NCBI RefSeq assembly: GCF_000243335.1
Contig: NZ_JH597773.1
Span: 2,792,983 to 2,856,982 of the forward strand
DNA length: 64,000 bases
Direction: 5' to 3'
Source of the DNA: Leptonema illini DSM 21528
Lineage (GTDB): Bacteria > Spirochaetota > Leptospiria > Leptospirales > Leptonemataceae
Shown piece after piece: positions 56,126 through 63,787 of the stretch. Every line of letters begins with the position of its first letter. Position 1 is the stretch's first letter. Below the pieces are notes generated by a model that saw nothing but the letters and a program-made list of their open reading frames with translations, made no database searches and was not told the origin of the DNA. The translations under genes and the position numbers were made by a program.

Positions 56126-56908
56126 ATGCTTGAAACGACACGGCAGCTGTTCGACGAGATCCATGCGACTTATAACAAAAGAATTTACGTGCAGAGCGAT
56201 CCGCTTCGCTACGTTTATCGCTACGAAAATCCGGAGGATCGCGAAATCGTCGCTCTCCTGAGCGCTCTTTTCGCCTACGGACGAGTTGCGTCCATCTTCT
56301 CGTTTCTGGACAGGCTCTTTCTTCGGCTCGGCCCGAATCCGGCAGCGACTCTTTGCGAAACTCGCATCACGGGAAGAGATCTCTATTATCGATTTCAAAC
56401 ACAGAAAGATACGGAGCGTCTGCTGGCCGTTCTTGGCGAATGGTTGCAGAGGCGATCGTTTCCGATTCTTGAACGTCCCGTCTCGCTCGACATCTATGAT
56501 GCCATCGACACCCTGATTGACGAGCTAACGGCATCGATTCCCGCCGCGGGACGAACGCAGGGCTGGACGTTTCTGGTCGGCAAACCCGGAGCCAGATCGG
56601 TGGCGAAGCGATGGTGTCTTTTCTTTCGCTGGATGGTGCGCAGAGGTCTTCCTGACCCGGGACTTTACTCTACGATTCGCCCCGACAGGCTCATTTATCC
56701 GCTTGATACGCACATCCTCAAGATTGCCCGCTGGCAATCGCTTACGTCAAGACGCTCGACAACAAGAGAGACGGCCCGGCAGATCACGGCGGCCTTTAAG
56801 AATCTTTCTAAATCCGATCCTTTGAAATATGATTTTGCTCTTACCCGACCCGGCATCCTGAATGATAGAGCTCTCCTCGACAGGCTTCAGCTCAATACTC
56901 TTATTTGA
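56126..56908 (+). CDS. TIGR02757-family protein (DUF2400)
   Basis: 260 residues with blocks typical of this family: YVQSDPLRYVYRYENPEDRE, IVALLSALFAYGRVASIFSF, RWCLFFRWMVRRGLPDPGLY and LIYPLDTHILKIARWQSLTS. Members are small, uncharacterised, mostly helical proteins found in several phyla, including spirochaetes and Bacteroidetes. The HEAT-like or nuclease-like fold has not been established. It starts 12 bases after the receptor phosphatase, so it may be the last gene of that operon. Confidence 0.85.
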   Translation: MLETTRQLFDEIHATYNKRIYVQSDPLRYVYRYENPEDREIVALLSALFAYGRVASIFSFLDRLFLRLGPNPAATLCETRITGRDLYYRFQTQKDTERLLAVLGEWLQRRSFPILERPVSLDIYDAIDTLIDELTASIPAAGRTQGWTFLVGKPGARSVAKRWCLFFRWMVRRGLPDPGLYSTIRPDRLIYPLDTHILKIARWQSLTSRRSTTRETARQITAAFKNLSKSDPLKYDFALTRPGILNDRALLDRLQLNTLI

Positions 56909-56968
56909 GCTTCGAGGCATCAGGTGATTTTTCCTTTCCTCTGGCGATTCCGTCATTAAATTGGAAAC

Positions 56969-57649
56969 ATGTCTTTGCGAATCCTCTGTGTCGGCGCCCA
57001 TCCTGATGATGTGGAAATCGGCATGGGAGGGACGGTAGCGTCGCTTGTTCAGAAGGGCCATGAGTTGTTGCTTCTTGATTTAACAAACGGCGAACCCACG
57101 CCGTTCGGTTCGCCCGAGATCCGGGCGCGCGAATCGCAGGAATCGGCGGCCGTCCTCGGAGCACGACGTAAAACGCTGAGTATGCCTAACCGCTTTCTCG
57201 AAGATACGATCGACAATCGCAAGGCGATCGCCGCAGAGATTCGCGCCTTTCGCCCCGATTACGTGTTCGCCCCTTACTTCGACGACGCTCATCCCGATCA
57301 TATCGCCGCCTCTGCCCTTGTCGATGCGGCCCGCTTTTATGCGAAACTGACGAAGAGCGACATCCCCGGCGATCCGTTCTTCCCGAAGCGAGTGATCTAC
57401 TATTATCCGGTGCATCTGCGGCTTCGCATTCAGCCGAGCTTCTTGAACGACATATCGACGACGATCTCGACTAAAGCCGGAGCCATTCGGTGCTATCACT
57501 CACAGTTCGAAGCGGCCGGCAAGGCAGATCTCGTCGAACGTTTTCTCGACGAGAACCGCTACTGGGGATTCCAGGCAGGATGCGCGGCGGCCGAGCCCTT
57601 CTTTCAGAAAGAGATCCCGGCCTTTTCCTGGCCGGAGGGCTATATCTGA
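56969..57649 (+). CDS. BshB1-like PIG-L deacetylase (bacillithiol synthesis)
   Basis: 226 residues of the PIG-L/LmbE zinc deacetylase fold. RILCVGAHPDDVEIGMGGTV contains the zinc-binding HPDD and the EIGMGGT loop typical of BshB1; LLLDLTNGEPTPFGSPEIRA, then RESQESAAVLGARRKTLSMP, and YFDDAHPDHIAASALVDAAR carry the remaining metal ligands. BshB1 removes the acetyl group from GlcNAc-malate during bacillithiol synthesis. It lies 34 bases upstream of a BshC-like gene, which supports this role. Other PIG-L deacetylases share the fold, so the assignment depends on context. Confidence 0.8.
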   Translation: MSLRILCVGAHPDDVEIGMGGTVASLVQKGHELLLLDLTNGEPTPFGSPEIRARESQESAAVLGARRKTLSMPNRFLEDTIDNRKAIAAEIRAFRPDYVFAPYFDDAHPDHIAASALVDAARFYAKLTKSDIPGDPFFPKRVIYYYPVHLRLRIQPSFLNDISTTISTKAGAIRCYHSQFEAAGKADLVERFLDENRYWGFQAGCAAAEPFFQKEIPAFSWPEGYI

Positions 57650-57683
57650 TGATGGTCTTCTGTTCAGGAGAGTCGAGAATTCG

Positions 57684-59219
57684 ATGAGCGTAACGATCCA
57701 GCATGGCGTAACCGAGCTTGACGGATTGATCAGGCAGCATCTCGGGCGCCCTATTCCCGAAGCCGGTCAACAGATCTGCACCGAGACCATCCGTCTTTAC
57801 GCCGACGAACTGAAGGCATCCCTCGGCATAAAGGGACCTGTCTTTCTTGCCGGCCATCAACCGATCTTCTATCATCCGGGCATTCTTGCCAAAGATTACC
57901 TTGTACAGGCGCTCGTTCGCCGGCACGGCGGAACGGCCGTTTCGCTTATCCTCGACACCGACCAGGAAGCCATCGATTTCGCCTGGCCGGGTACCGGCAG
58001 GCATTCCATCGTGCTCTCGGACGTTAGTCGAATCGTCGCCGGTCAGCGTTTGAATCCCAGTCGCAAGGCGCAGCTTCTGCGTTCTATAGATCAGGCGTTG
58101 ATCGATCTTTCGGCGACGTTCACTCCGGCAGCGGCACAACGAGCTCGTCCGTATCTCTTTCATCTGCATCGGGCTGTAAATCAAACCGACGATATCGTAA
58201 CGATTACGAATTCCGTGCGCGAATTTCATGCCAGCCGTAACGGCTGGAAGATTGCGTTTCTCAAGGCATCCGACCTGATCAAAACAAGGGCCTTTCGCTT
58301 CTTTGCATCCGAGGTCTGTCGCCGACCCGATGAATTCCGTAATGTCTTTAATTTCGCCCTTGCCGAATACCGGCGCAAACACGACATCAAGAACCACGCC
58401 CAGCCCTTTCCCGACCTGAAAGAATCGGAGTTGCCGTTCTGGTATTCTCTTCACGGGAATCGCAGGCCTCTTGTGGACAGCGACATCCGCGAAGCCGGCC
58501 TTTTTGACGCCGGTAGAGACGCCCCCGCCTTTACTGCGCTGTTCGAGCAGGGGCATGTTCTTCCGCGAGCCATCACGCTCAGTCTATTTATGCGGCTTTT
58601 CGTCTGCGACCTTTTTGTACACGGAACAGGCGGCGGACGATACGATCGTATAACCGAAAAGGTCATCGAGCGCTTCTTTAACTGCCACGCGGCGCCGATC
58701 ACCGTCGCGACGGCCACTCTGCGTCTCGAAGCGAGAGCTGACTTCGCGCTACAGAGCCGAAGTCGAGAAGCCCTGCATGAAGAAGAGCGACGCCTGCTTT
58801 TCGATCCTGTACGCTTTCTGCCAGACGAATGCGCCCTGCATGCAGAAAGAGAAGTGCTGATCCACATACGACGACATTTGAGCGGACCGGACGGCCATCT
58901 GCTATACGAATCGCCTCTGCCTGATTTGCAAAGAGTGCGTCCTGCCTTTGCCGCCCATATGCAGCGTCTTGCATTGCGGTTAAAGAATCCGGCGATGAAC
59001 CCGCCGGCATTGCTGCATCGCGAATTCGTCGCCCTGAGAAGACGCGCCGCTCCTTATCTGAAACGACGACGAAAGCTGCTCGAACTGGAAGTTGAACGAG
59101 AGAAGCGCTGTGCTGAGAATCTGAGGCTTTTCACCGATCGCACACTGCCGTTCTTTTTCTACGATCTCGCAGAGATAGAAGAGGCAGTCAGGCCCTACGG
59201 CGACGTAACTCCGCCCTGA
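57684..59219 (+). CDS. BshC-like cysteine-adding enzyme (divergent)
   Basis: 511 residues. The N-terminal half recalls BshC: FLAGHQPIFYHPGILAKDYL corresponds to the TGQQPGLFTGPLYTIYKA-like block, and AVSLILDTDQEAIDFAWPGT to the EDHDFDE-like block. LFVCDLFVHGTGGGRYDRIT matches the conserved (L)FVHGIGG(A)KYD region, and the C-terminus ends with LPFFFYDLAEIEEAVRPYGD. BshC adds cysteine to GlcN-malate to form bacillithiol. The motifs are diverged from Bacillus BshC, so this could be a related but distinct thiol ligase. It lies directly after the BshB1-like gene. No BshA-like glycosyltransferase is in the window. Confidence 0.6.
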   Translation: MSVTIQHGVTELDGLIRQHLGRPIPEAGQQICTETIRLYADELKASLGIKGPVFLAGHQPIFYHPGILAKDYLVQALVRRHGGTAVSLILDTDQEAIDFAWPGTGRHSIVLSDVSRIVAGQRLNPSRKAQLLRSIDQALIDLSATFTPAAAQRARPYLFHLHRAVNQTDDIVTITNSVREFHASRNGWKIAFLKASDLIKTRAFRFFASEVCRRPDEFRNVFNFALAEYRRKHDIKNHAQPFPDLKESELPFWYSLHGNRRPLVDSDIREAGLFDAGRDAPAFTALFEQGHVLPRAITLSLFMRLFVCDLFVHGTGGGRYDRITEKVIERFFNCHAAPITVATATLRLEARADFALQSRSREALHEEERRLLFDPVRFLPDECALHAEREVLIHIRRHLSGPDGHLLYESPLPDLQRVRPAFAAHMQRLALRLKNPAMNPPALLHREFVALRRRAAPYLKRRRKLLELEVEREKRCAENLRLFTDRTLPFFFYDLAEIEEAVRPYGDVTPP

Positions 59220-59274
59220 AAGTCACCGAGATGCACTCCATCCGGGCGGCGCATAACGCCTCGCTGCGGCATTG

Positions 59275-59577
59275 TTAACCGAACAGCCCGCTCAGATTAT
59301 TCTTTGCCGTCGCCTTCTCCCAGTCGTCGCGATCGATGACGGTGACGTTTCGACCGTCCTGTTCGAGCCGGGCGAGGATTTTTGGCGTTTCAGAGGGGAT
59401 GCGCGTCGCCAGATAGCGGAACTCCGCCCCGCATTGCGTACACTTGAGATCTTTTGTGTAGTTCAGACCGACATGCCGGCAGTTCGCGCAGCTGCCGTAC
59501 AGATCGTCGATGAGAAGCAGATGGCCTTTAATCTCGTCGACGTCAAGATGCTTGTAGATGCGAAGATACTGTTTCAC
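59275..59577 (-). CDS. Small zinc-ribbon protein downstream of pyrD
   Basis: 100 residues containing two CxxC pairs, GSCANCRHVGLNYT and LKCTQCGAEFRYLATR, spaced like a rubredoxin-type zinc ribbon. The rest is unfamiliar; it ends WEKATAKNNLSGLFG. It starts 30 bases after the pyrD stop on the same strand, so it is likely co-transcribed. Function unknown. Confidence 0.7.
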   Translation of the reverse strand: MKQYLRIYKHLDVDEIKGHLLLIDDLYGSCANCRHVGLNYTKDLKCTQCGAEFRYLATRIPSETPKILARLEQDGRNVTVIDRDDWEKATAKNNLSGLFG

Positions 59578-59607
59578 TCCTCTATTGAAGATGGCCGTGC
59601 GGCGCTG

Positions 59608-60672
59608 TCAAGTCGCATCGCAACCGGTGAGCTGATCGAGCGTCTTACCAGATTTATCGAGAAACGTATCGATGGAGCGACAGATCTGCGCCGGTAGACC
59701 CGGGCCTCTGTAGATGTAACCCGTGTACACCTGAACAAGAGAGGCGCCCGCTTTGATCTTTTCAAGCGCATCCTCTCCTGAAAAGATGCCACCGACGCCG
59801 ATAATGGGCGTTCTGCCCTCTGTAAGCTGAAACGCACGTCGGATGATCTGCGTCGAACGCTGTCGCACGGGTGCTCCGGATAACCCTCCCTGCACGTCGA
59901 CGGCTGCGGGCACGGAGCTTTTATCAAGGCTTGTATTCGTAAGAATCAGGCCGTCCGCACGAGCGGCGACGATGGCTTCGATCGAGGCCTTGAGCTCCTC
60001 TTCGCTCAGATCGGGAGCGAGCTTCACAAAAAGCGGAACCCTGCGATTCTCGTCGATAAACGAACGCAGGGCGGCGACCAGACTGTGAATCTTCGAGGCC
60101 TCCTGTAAAAGACGAAGGCCCGGCGTGTTCGGCGAGCTCACATTGACGGCAATATAATCGGCATAAGGGAGAAGCAGGGCCAGGCTTTTCAGATAGTCCT
60201 CTTCAGCCTCTTCGACGGAAGCTGCCTTGCTCTTGCCGATATTGATGCCGCGAACGATGCTGCGCGGCTGATGGGCAAGGATCGCGGCGACGGCCTGCGC
60301 TCCTGGATTATTGAACCCCATGCGATTCACAAGGGCGTCATGATCGGGAAAGCGAAACATACGCGGCTTCGGGTTCCCTTCCTGTGCAAGGGCCGTGAAC
60401 GTGCCCGATTCAACAAAGCCGAAGCCCATGCGCGCGAGAAACGGATACAGCTCTGCCGTCTTGTCGAATCCGGCAGCCATGCCCACCGGATTCTCAAAGC
60501 GCAAACCGCAGACAGTACGACCGAGACGCGAAGAGCCATAATGAAAGGCGGCCTGCATCGCCGCAGCCGCTCCGGGAATGCGCACCGCCGCCGACATGAA
60601 ATGCGACACACGCTCATGAGCGGATTCAGGATCAGACAGAAACAGCAGGGAACGCAAAGCGGAATAGAACAT
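59608..60672 (-). CDS. pyrD: Dihydroorotate dehydrogenase, class 2 (quinone)
   Basis: 354 residues. It oxidises dihydroorotate to orotate in pyrimidine synthesis, passing electrons to quinone at the inner membrane. The N-terminal helical extension (MFYSALRSLLFLSDPESAHE) marks class 2. Conserved blocks: NPVGMAAGFDKTAELYPFLA, VESGTFTALAQEGNPKPRMF, AVNVSSPNTPGLRLLQEASK with the catalytic Ser, and IIGVGGIFSGEDALEKIKAG with the FMN phosphate loop. The next gene is a zinc-ribbon protein. Upstream lies a 3-copy 14-bp repeat. Confidence 0.95.
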   Translation of the reverse strand: MFYSALRSLLFLSDPESAHERVSHFMSAAVRIPGAAAAMQAAFHYGSSRLGRTVCGLRFENPVGMAAGFDKTAELYPFLARMGFGFVESGTFTALAQEGNPKPRMFRFPDHDALVNRMGFNNPGAQAVAAILAHQPRSIVRGINIGKSKAASVEEAEEDYLKSLALLLPYADYIAVNVSSPNTPGLRLLQEASKIHSLVAALRSFIDENRRVPLFVKLAPDLSEEELKASIEAIVAARADGLILTNTSLDKSSVPAAVDVQGGLSGAPVRQRSTQIIRRAFQLTEGRTPIIGVGGIFSGEDALEKIKAGASLVQVYTGYIYRGPGLPAQICRSIDTFLDKSGKTLDQLTGCDAT

Positions 60673-60762
60673 GGGTCAATTCTTCTTTTCCAGATGCCGA
60701 GGCAAGCCCGAACGAGACGGCCGGGGCATGCCGACCGGCAGAGTAGAAGACCACGATTAGAG

Positions 60763-60804
60763 GATTACAATCCGGCAATTGCGATCCGGCGATTACGATC
60801 AGGC
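60763..60804. repeat. Three imperfect 14-bp tandem repeats upstream of pyrD
   Basis: GATTACAATCCGGC, AATTGCGATCCGGC and GATTACGATCAGGC follow head to tail, ending 2 bases before the reductase stop codon and about 91 bases upstream of pyrD. They could be binding sites for a regulator of pyrD or plain sequence decay. Confidence 0.5.
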
Positions 60805-60806
60805 TA

Positions 60807-61358
60807 TCAGGTCGACTGATAACTCAATAGAACGACGCCGCTTGAGAACTGCCGGCTCTCCGTTAGCCTGAGTCGCTGGACCTCGGGCAGTCCCTGAAAG
60901 GGCGAGCGACCGGTGCCAAGCACGACCGGATCGATCATAAACTGATACTCATCAATCAGACGAGCGGCGGCAAGCTGTGCAATCACCGACCCGCTTCCCA
61001 GTACGGTCATATCGGCGCCGTCTTCCTGCTTGAGGCGTTTCATATCTGCGATCAAATCGGTCAACACTGTCGTATGCTGCCAGGCAGCAGAAGGCATCGT
61101 TTTCGAGAAGACGATCTTCGCTGAATCGTTCATGCCTCTCGCCACATCGGGCATCTGCTTCATCGCCATCTCGGTCGGCCAGAACGACGCCATCATCTCG
61201 TAGGTCTTACGGCCGAATACGAGAACGTCTCGCACGGACAGCGATTCCGCGGCGTAGGCCGCCTCTTCGGCGTCGTGTACATGCCATGAGGTGTCACCGT
61301 CCTTCGAGGTATAGTATCCATCGAGAGATAAGAAATTATAGGCCCTCAGCTTTCGCAT
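60807..61358 (-). CDS. RibD/dihydrofolate reductase-like protein
   Basis: 183 residues of the RibD C-terminal/DHFR fold: MRKLRAYNFLSLDGYYTSKD at the start, VLVFGRKTYEMMASFWPTEM, then KIVFSKTMPSAAWQHTTVLT, MTVLGSGSVIAQLAAARLID and YQFMIDPVVLGTGRSPFQGL. Members are NADPH-dependent reductases of uncertain substrate; most are not true DHFRs. A strong AAGGAGGAGC ribosome binding site precedes the ATG. It is divergent from a TetR-family regulator with a shared operator, so it is probably repressed by it. Confidence 0.9.
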   Translation of the reverse strand: MRKLRAYNFLSLDGYYTSKDGDTSWHVHDAEEAAYAAESLSVRDVLVFGRKTYEMMASFWPTEMAMKQMPDVARGMNDSAKIVFSKTMPSAAWQHTTVLTDLIADMKRLKQEDGADMTVLGSGSVIAQLAAARLIDEYQFMIDPVVLGTGRSPFQGLPEVQRLRLTESRQFSSGVVLLSYQST

Positions 61359-61392
61359 ATGCTCCTCCTTTTTTCATATTGGAACATTGTCA

Positions 61393-61410
61393 ACATACCA
61401 CTCGGTATGT
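61393..61410. promoter_or_regulatory. TetR-type operator between divergent genes
   Basis: ACATACC-actc-GGTATGT is a perfect inverted repeat with 7-base arms and a 4-base centre, midway between the reductase and TetR gene starts. A TTGACA hexamer on the minus strand overlaps its edge. Size and position fit an operator through which the adjacent TetR-type protein represses both genes. Confidence 0.75.
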
Positions 61411-61470
61411 AAAGAAAAATAAGGTCCGGAAAATACTTTTCACAGGAAGAGGGATTGCGTCGCTGTCCCT

Positions 61471-62076
61471 GTGGGCGGTCCGATACGAAACCTCGAACGA
61501 ACGCGTGAAGCGCTTCTTGCAGCCGGATTTCAATTAATCTTCAGACGCGGATTTCAGGGCGTAAGCGTCGCCGACATCGTGCAGCAGGCCGGCCTGACTA
61601 AAGGCGCCTTCTTTCATCATTTTGAGAATAAACAGGAGCTCGGCTACGCCGTCGTCGACGAAACCATCCGCGAGCTGATGATGAATCGCTGGATTCATCC
61701 GATAGAGAACAGTGCCCATCCAGCGAAGGCCATTCTCACTCAGCTGAAAAAGGTGATCGACGAAACCCCTGAAGAGCGGCTGGCGCTTGGCTGCCCGCTC
61801 AATAATCTCATGCAGGAGATGTCGTCGATCGATACCGTCTTTCACGAAAAGCTGCAGAGCGTTCTACTGATGTGGATCGACGAAACGGAACGGCAGCTCA
61901 AAAGGGCAAAGCAGATGGGCCAGCTGAAACCGGGTGTGAAGCCGAGGCAGGCCGCCGAGTTCATCGTCATGGCGCATGAGGGCTTTTTTGGAATCATCAA
62001 AGGTCTCGGTGATAAGCGCATCTTCCGCTCTCTGTATGAATCCCTGAAGATCTATATCGAAGCCATCTCGCTGTAG
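61471..62076 (+). CDS. TetR/AcrR-family transcriptional regulator
   Basis: 201 residues from a GTG start; no ATG is available in frame upstream of the helix-turn-helix. The N-terminal DNA-binding region reads TREALLAAGFQLIFRRGFQG, VSVADIVQQAGLTKGAFFHH and FENKQELGYAVVDE, a standard TetR/AcrR HTH. The C-terminal ligand domain has EERLALGCPLNNLMQEMSSI and RQAAEFIVMAHEGFFGIIKG. It is divergent from the RibD/DHFR-like gene and probably represses it and itself. No strong Shine-Dalgarno lies close to the GTG, so the exact start is uncertain by a few codons. Confidence 0.9.
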   Translation: MGGPIRNLERTREALLAAGFQLIFRRGFQGVSVADIVQQAGLTKGAFFHHFENKQELGYAVVDETIRELMMNRWIHPIENSAHPAKAILTQLKKVIDETPEERLALGCPLNNLMQEMSSIDTVFHEKLQSVLLMWIDETERQLKRAKQMGQLKPGVKPRQAAEFIVMAHEGFFGIIKGLGDKRIFRSLYESLKIYIEAISL

Positions 62077-62103
62077 AAGCCATCGCCCAGAATGGCTTCT
62101 ACA
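62072..62103. terminator. Perfect 12-bp stem-loop at the tetR stop codon
   Basis: TGTAGAAGCCAT and ATGGCTTCTACA pair fully around an 8-base loop; the 5' arm includes the TAG stop of the TetR gene. It lies between the convergent tetR and glpD genes and may end both transcripts, though no U-run follows. The arm TGGCTTCTA resembles the hairpin after the RND pump gene. Confidence 0.55.
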
Positions 62104-62115
62104 AGTTATCTCGTT

Positions 62116-63786
62116 CTATTCCGGAAGCTTAAGTCGTCGTGTGATCTCTTCGATCTCAAGGGCCTTCTTGTGCGGCGACCAGCTCAGCTCGGCAGCGACG
62201 ATATCGGCGACGGCCTGCACGACCTCTGCGCCCGGATAACCAAGCGTACCGAGTCCGGTGCGGCGAAGAAAGACGTCGGCAAGCGAACAGGCCATCTCAT
62301 GGCGAACGGCAAAAACGACCTGAGCCATGATCTCGCCATCGGCGTCGAGAACACGCGCAAACGCAGGACTGGAGCGAGCCAGATCAAGGATGGTCTCGGT
62401 GTCGGTCCCATAATGACGCATCAGGTAGTCGACCGTACTCGCGGCAAAGTCAGAGTGACGACGCTTCGCCTCTTCAATGACCTGTTCCACGGTCAATCCT
62501 CTCGCCTGAGCTCCCGTCTGTGGAAGACGATCGATGTCGCAGGCATACAGCGCTTCTTTTGCCGAAATCGACGCAACGGCCTTCTTGCCGATCTTCTTCT
62601 GAATGGCCTTAAAGATCTTCACCGCAAAATCACGGCTTGTCGTGTACTTTCCACCCGCTGCCGTAATCAAACCCTCGATACCGTCCTTTGCATGATCGTG
62701 CAGGTCGCTTCTTCTGGATGCCGAATAGGTGTCGCCCTCGCTTTCCACAAGCGGTCGCAATCCGCCATAGGCGAATTTCACATCGGCTAACGTCAGCTTC
62801 TCAGGCAGTCGAGCCGAGCTGTTAATCGCATCAAGAAATTCGACGATGCTTTCGCGCGTGAGCTTCCAGTCTTCAACCGGCCCGGTATAAGATTTCTCAG
62901 TCGGACCGATCATGCTATGCCCTCTCCAGGGTGCGAAGCTGAAATGGCCATGCTTTTCCACATACAGCGTCATCACATCGGATAACTTTCGCGTGATGAG
63001 ATAGATGCCCTCCGATCGTTGCTTCGGCATGGCCGTCTCGGTTTCTTTTGTGCGATTCAAAAGATCCTGCGTCCACGGGCCTGCGGCGTTTACAACGACA
63101 TCGGCTCTGATCTCATAGACGGGCCCGCCTGTGTCCTCAGCATCCGCGCTGCCAGACGCAAGAAGATCGCGCACCTCTGCCCCAACGACGCGCCGGCCGT
63201 CGAAGATCAGTCGCTCCACTTTTGTATAATTCGCAACAGACGCCCCGCAGGCGACGGCCGACTTCACAAAGGCGAGCGTCAGGCGTTCGGGACTGATCAT
63301 GATGCAGTCATAGAAATAGATGGCTCTCTCAAGCGAACCAAGCCCGAGCTTCTCAAGAGCCTTCTTGCCGATGATTCTATGCCACGGTATCTTCTTGCTC
63401 GGATCCCGCGTCCATCCGCTGTCAAACGAAAGCAGATCGTAGGCGATCAATCCGACTCGCTCAAGCAATCCTGGATTCGGCAGAACCATCGGATAAGGAT
63501 ACACAAGATTCGGCGCAATATCAGAAAGTATGCGCCGCTCACGCAGCGCCTCGCGCACAAGGGCTATGTCGAATTTCTTGAGATAACGAAGCCCGCCGTG
63601 AATCAGCTTTCCCGTGGCCGCCGACGTGGCGCCGCCAAAATCCGACTTTTCGACAAGCGCTACCGTATAACCCCGGCTCGCCGCCTCATAGGCGACGGCC
63701 GCTCCGGTGATTCCGCCGCCAATAACAAGCACATCATAGCGCCCCACGGTACCGAGGCGTTTCATCTGCAATGGGGATCGATCCAT
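62116..63786 (-). CDS. glpD: Aerobic glycerol-3-phosphate dehydrogenase
   Basis: 556 residues. FAD enzyme that oxidises glycerol 3-phosphate to dihydroxyacetone phosphate at the membrane. YDVLVIGGGITGAAVAYEAA is the FAD-binding motif, followed by SDFGGATSAATGKLIHGGLR and YLKKFDIALVREAL, both highly conserved. Later blocks include VVNAAGPWTQDLL, LTLADVKFAYGGLRPLVESE and GLITAAGGKYTTSRDFAVKI. The C-terminal helical domain is present (YLMRHYGTDTETILDLARSS). It starts 1 base after the preceding partial gene's stop, so it is co-transcribed with it. Confidence 0.95.
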   Translation of the reverse strand: MDRSPLQMKRLGTVGRYDVLVIGGGITGAAVAYEAASRGYTVALVEKSDFGGATSAATGKLIHGGLRYLKKFDIALVREALRERRILSDIAPNLVYPYPMVLPNPGLLERVGLIAYDLLSFDSGWTRDPSKKIPWHRIIGKKALEKLGLGSLERAIYFYDCIMISPERLTLAFVKSAVACGASVANYTKVERLIFDGRRVVGAEVRDLLASGSADAEDTGGPVYEIRADVVVNAAGPWTQDLLNRTKETETAMPKQRSEGIYLITRKLSDVMTLYVEKHGHFSFAPWRGHSMIGPTEKSYTGPVEDWKLTRESIVEFLDAINSSARLPEKLTLADVKFAYGGLRPLVESEGDTYSASRRSDLHDHAKDGIEGLITAAGGKYTTSRDFAVKIFKAIQKKIGKKAVASISAKEALYACDIDRLPQTGAQARGLTVEQVIEEAKRRHSDFAASTVDYLMRHYGTDTETILDLARSSPAFARVLDADGEIMAQVVFAVRHEMACSLADVFLRRTGLGTLGYPGAEVVQAVADIVAAELSWSPHKKALEIEEITRRLKLPE

Positions 63787-63787
63787 A

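Noticed and set aside
57471-58556. 361-residue antisense frame over the BshC-like gene
   Set aside because: It overlaps a gene with motif support on the other strand, and its composition (many Arg, Gly) fits a shadow frame.
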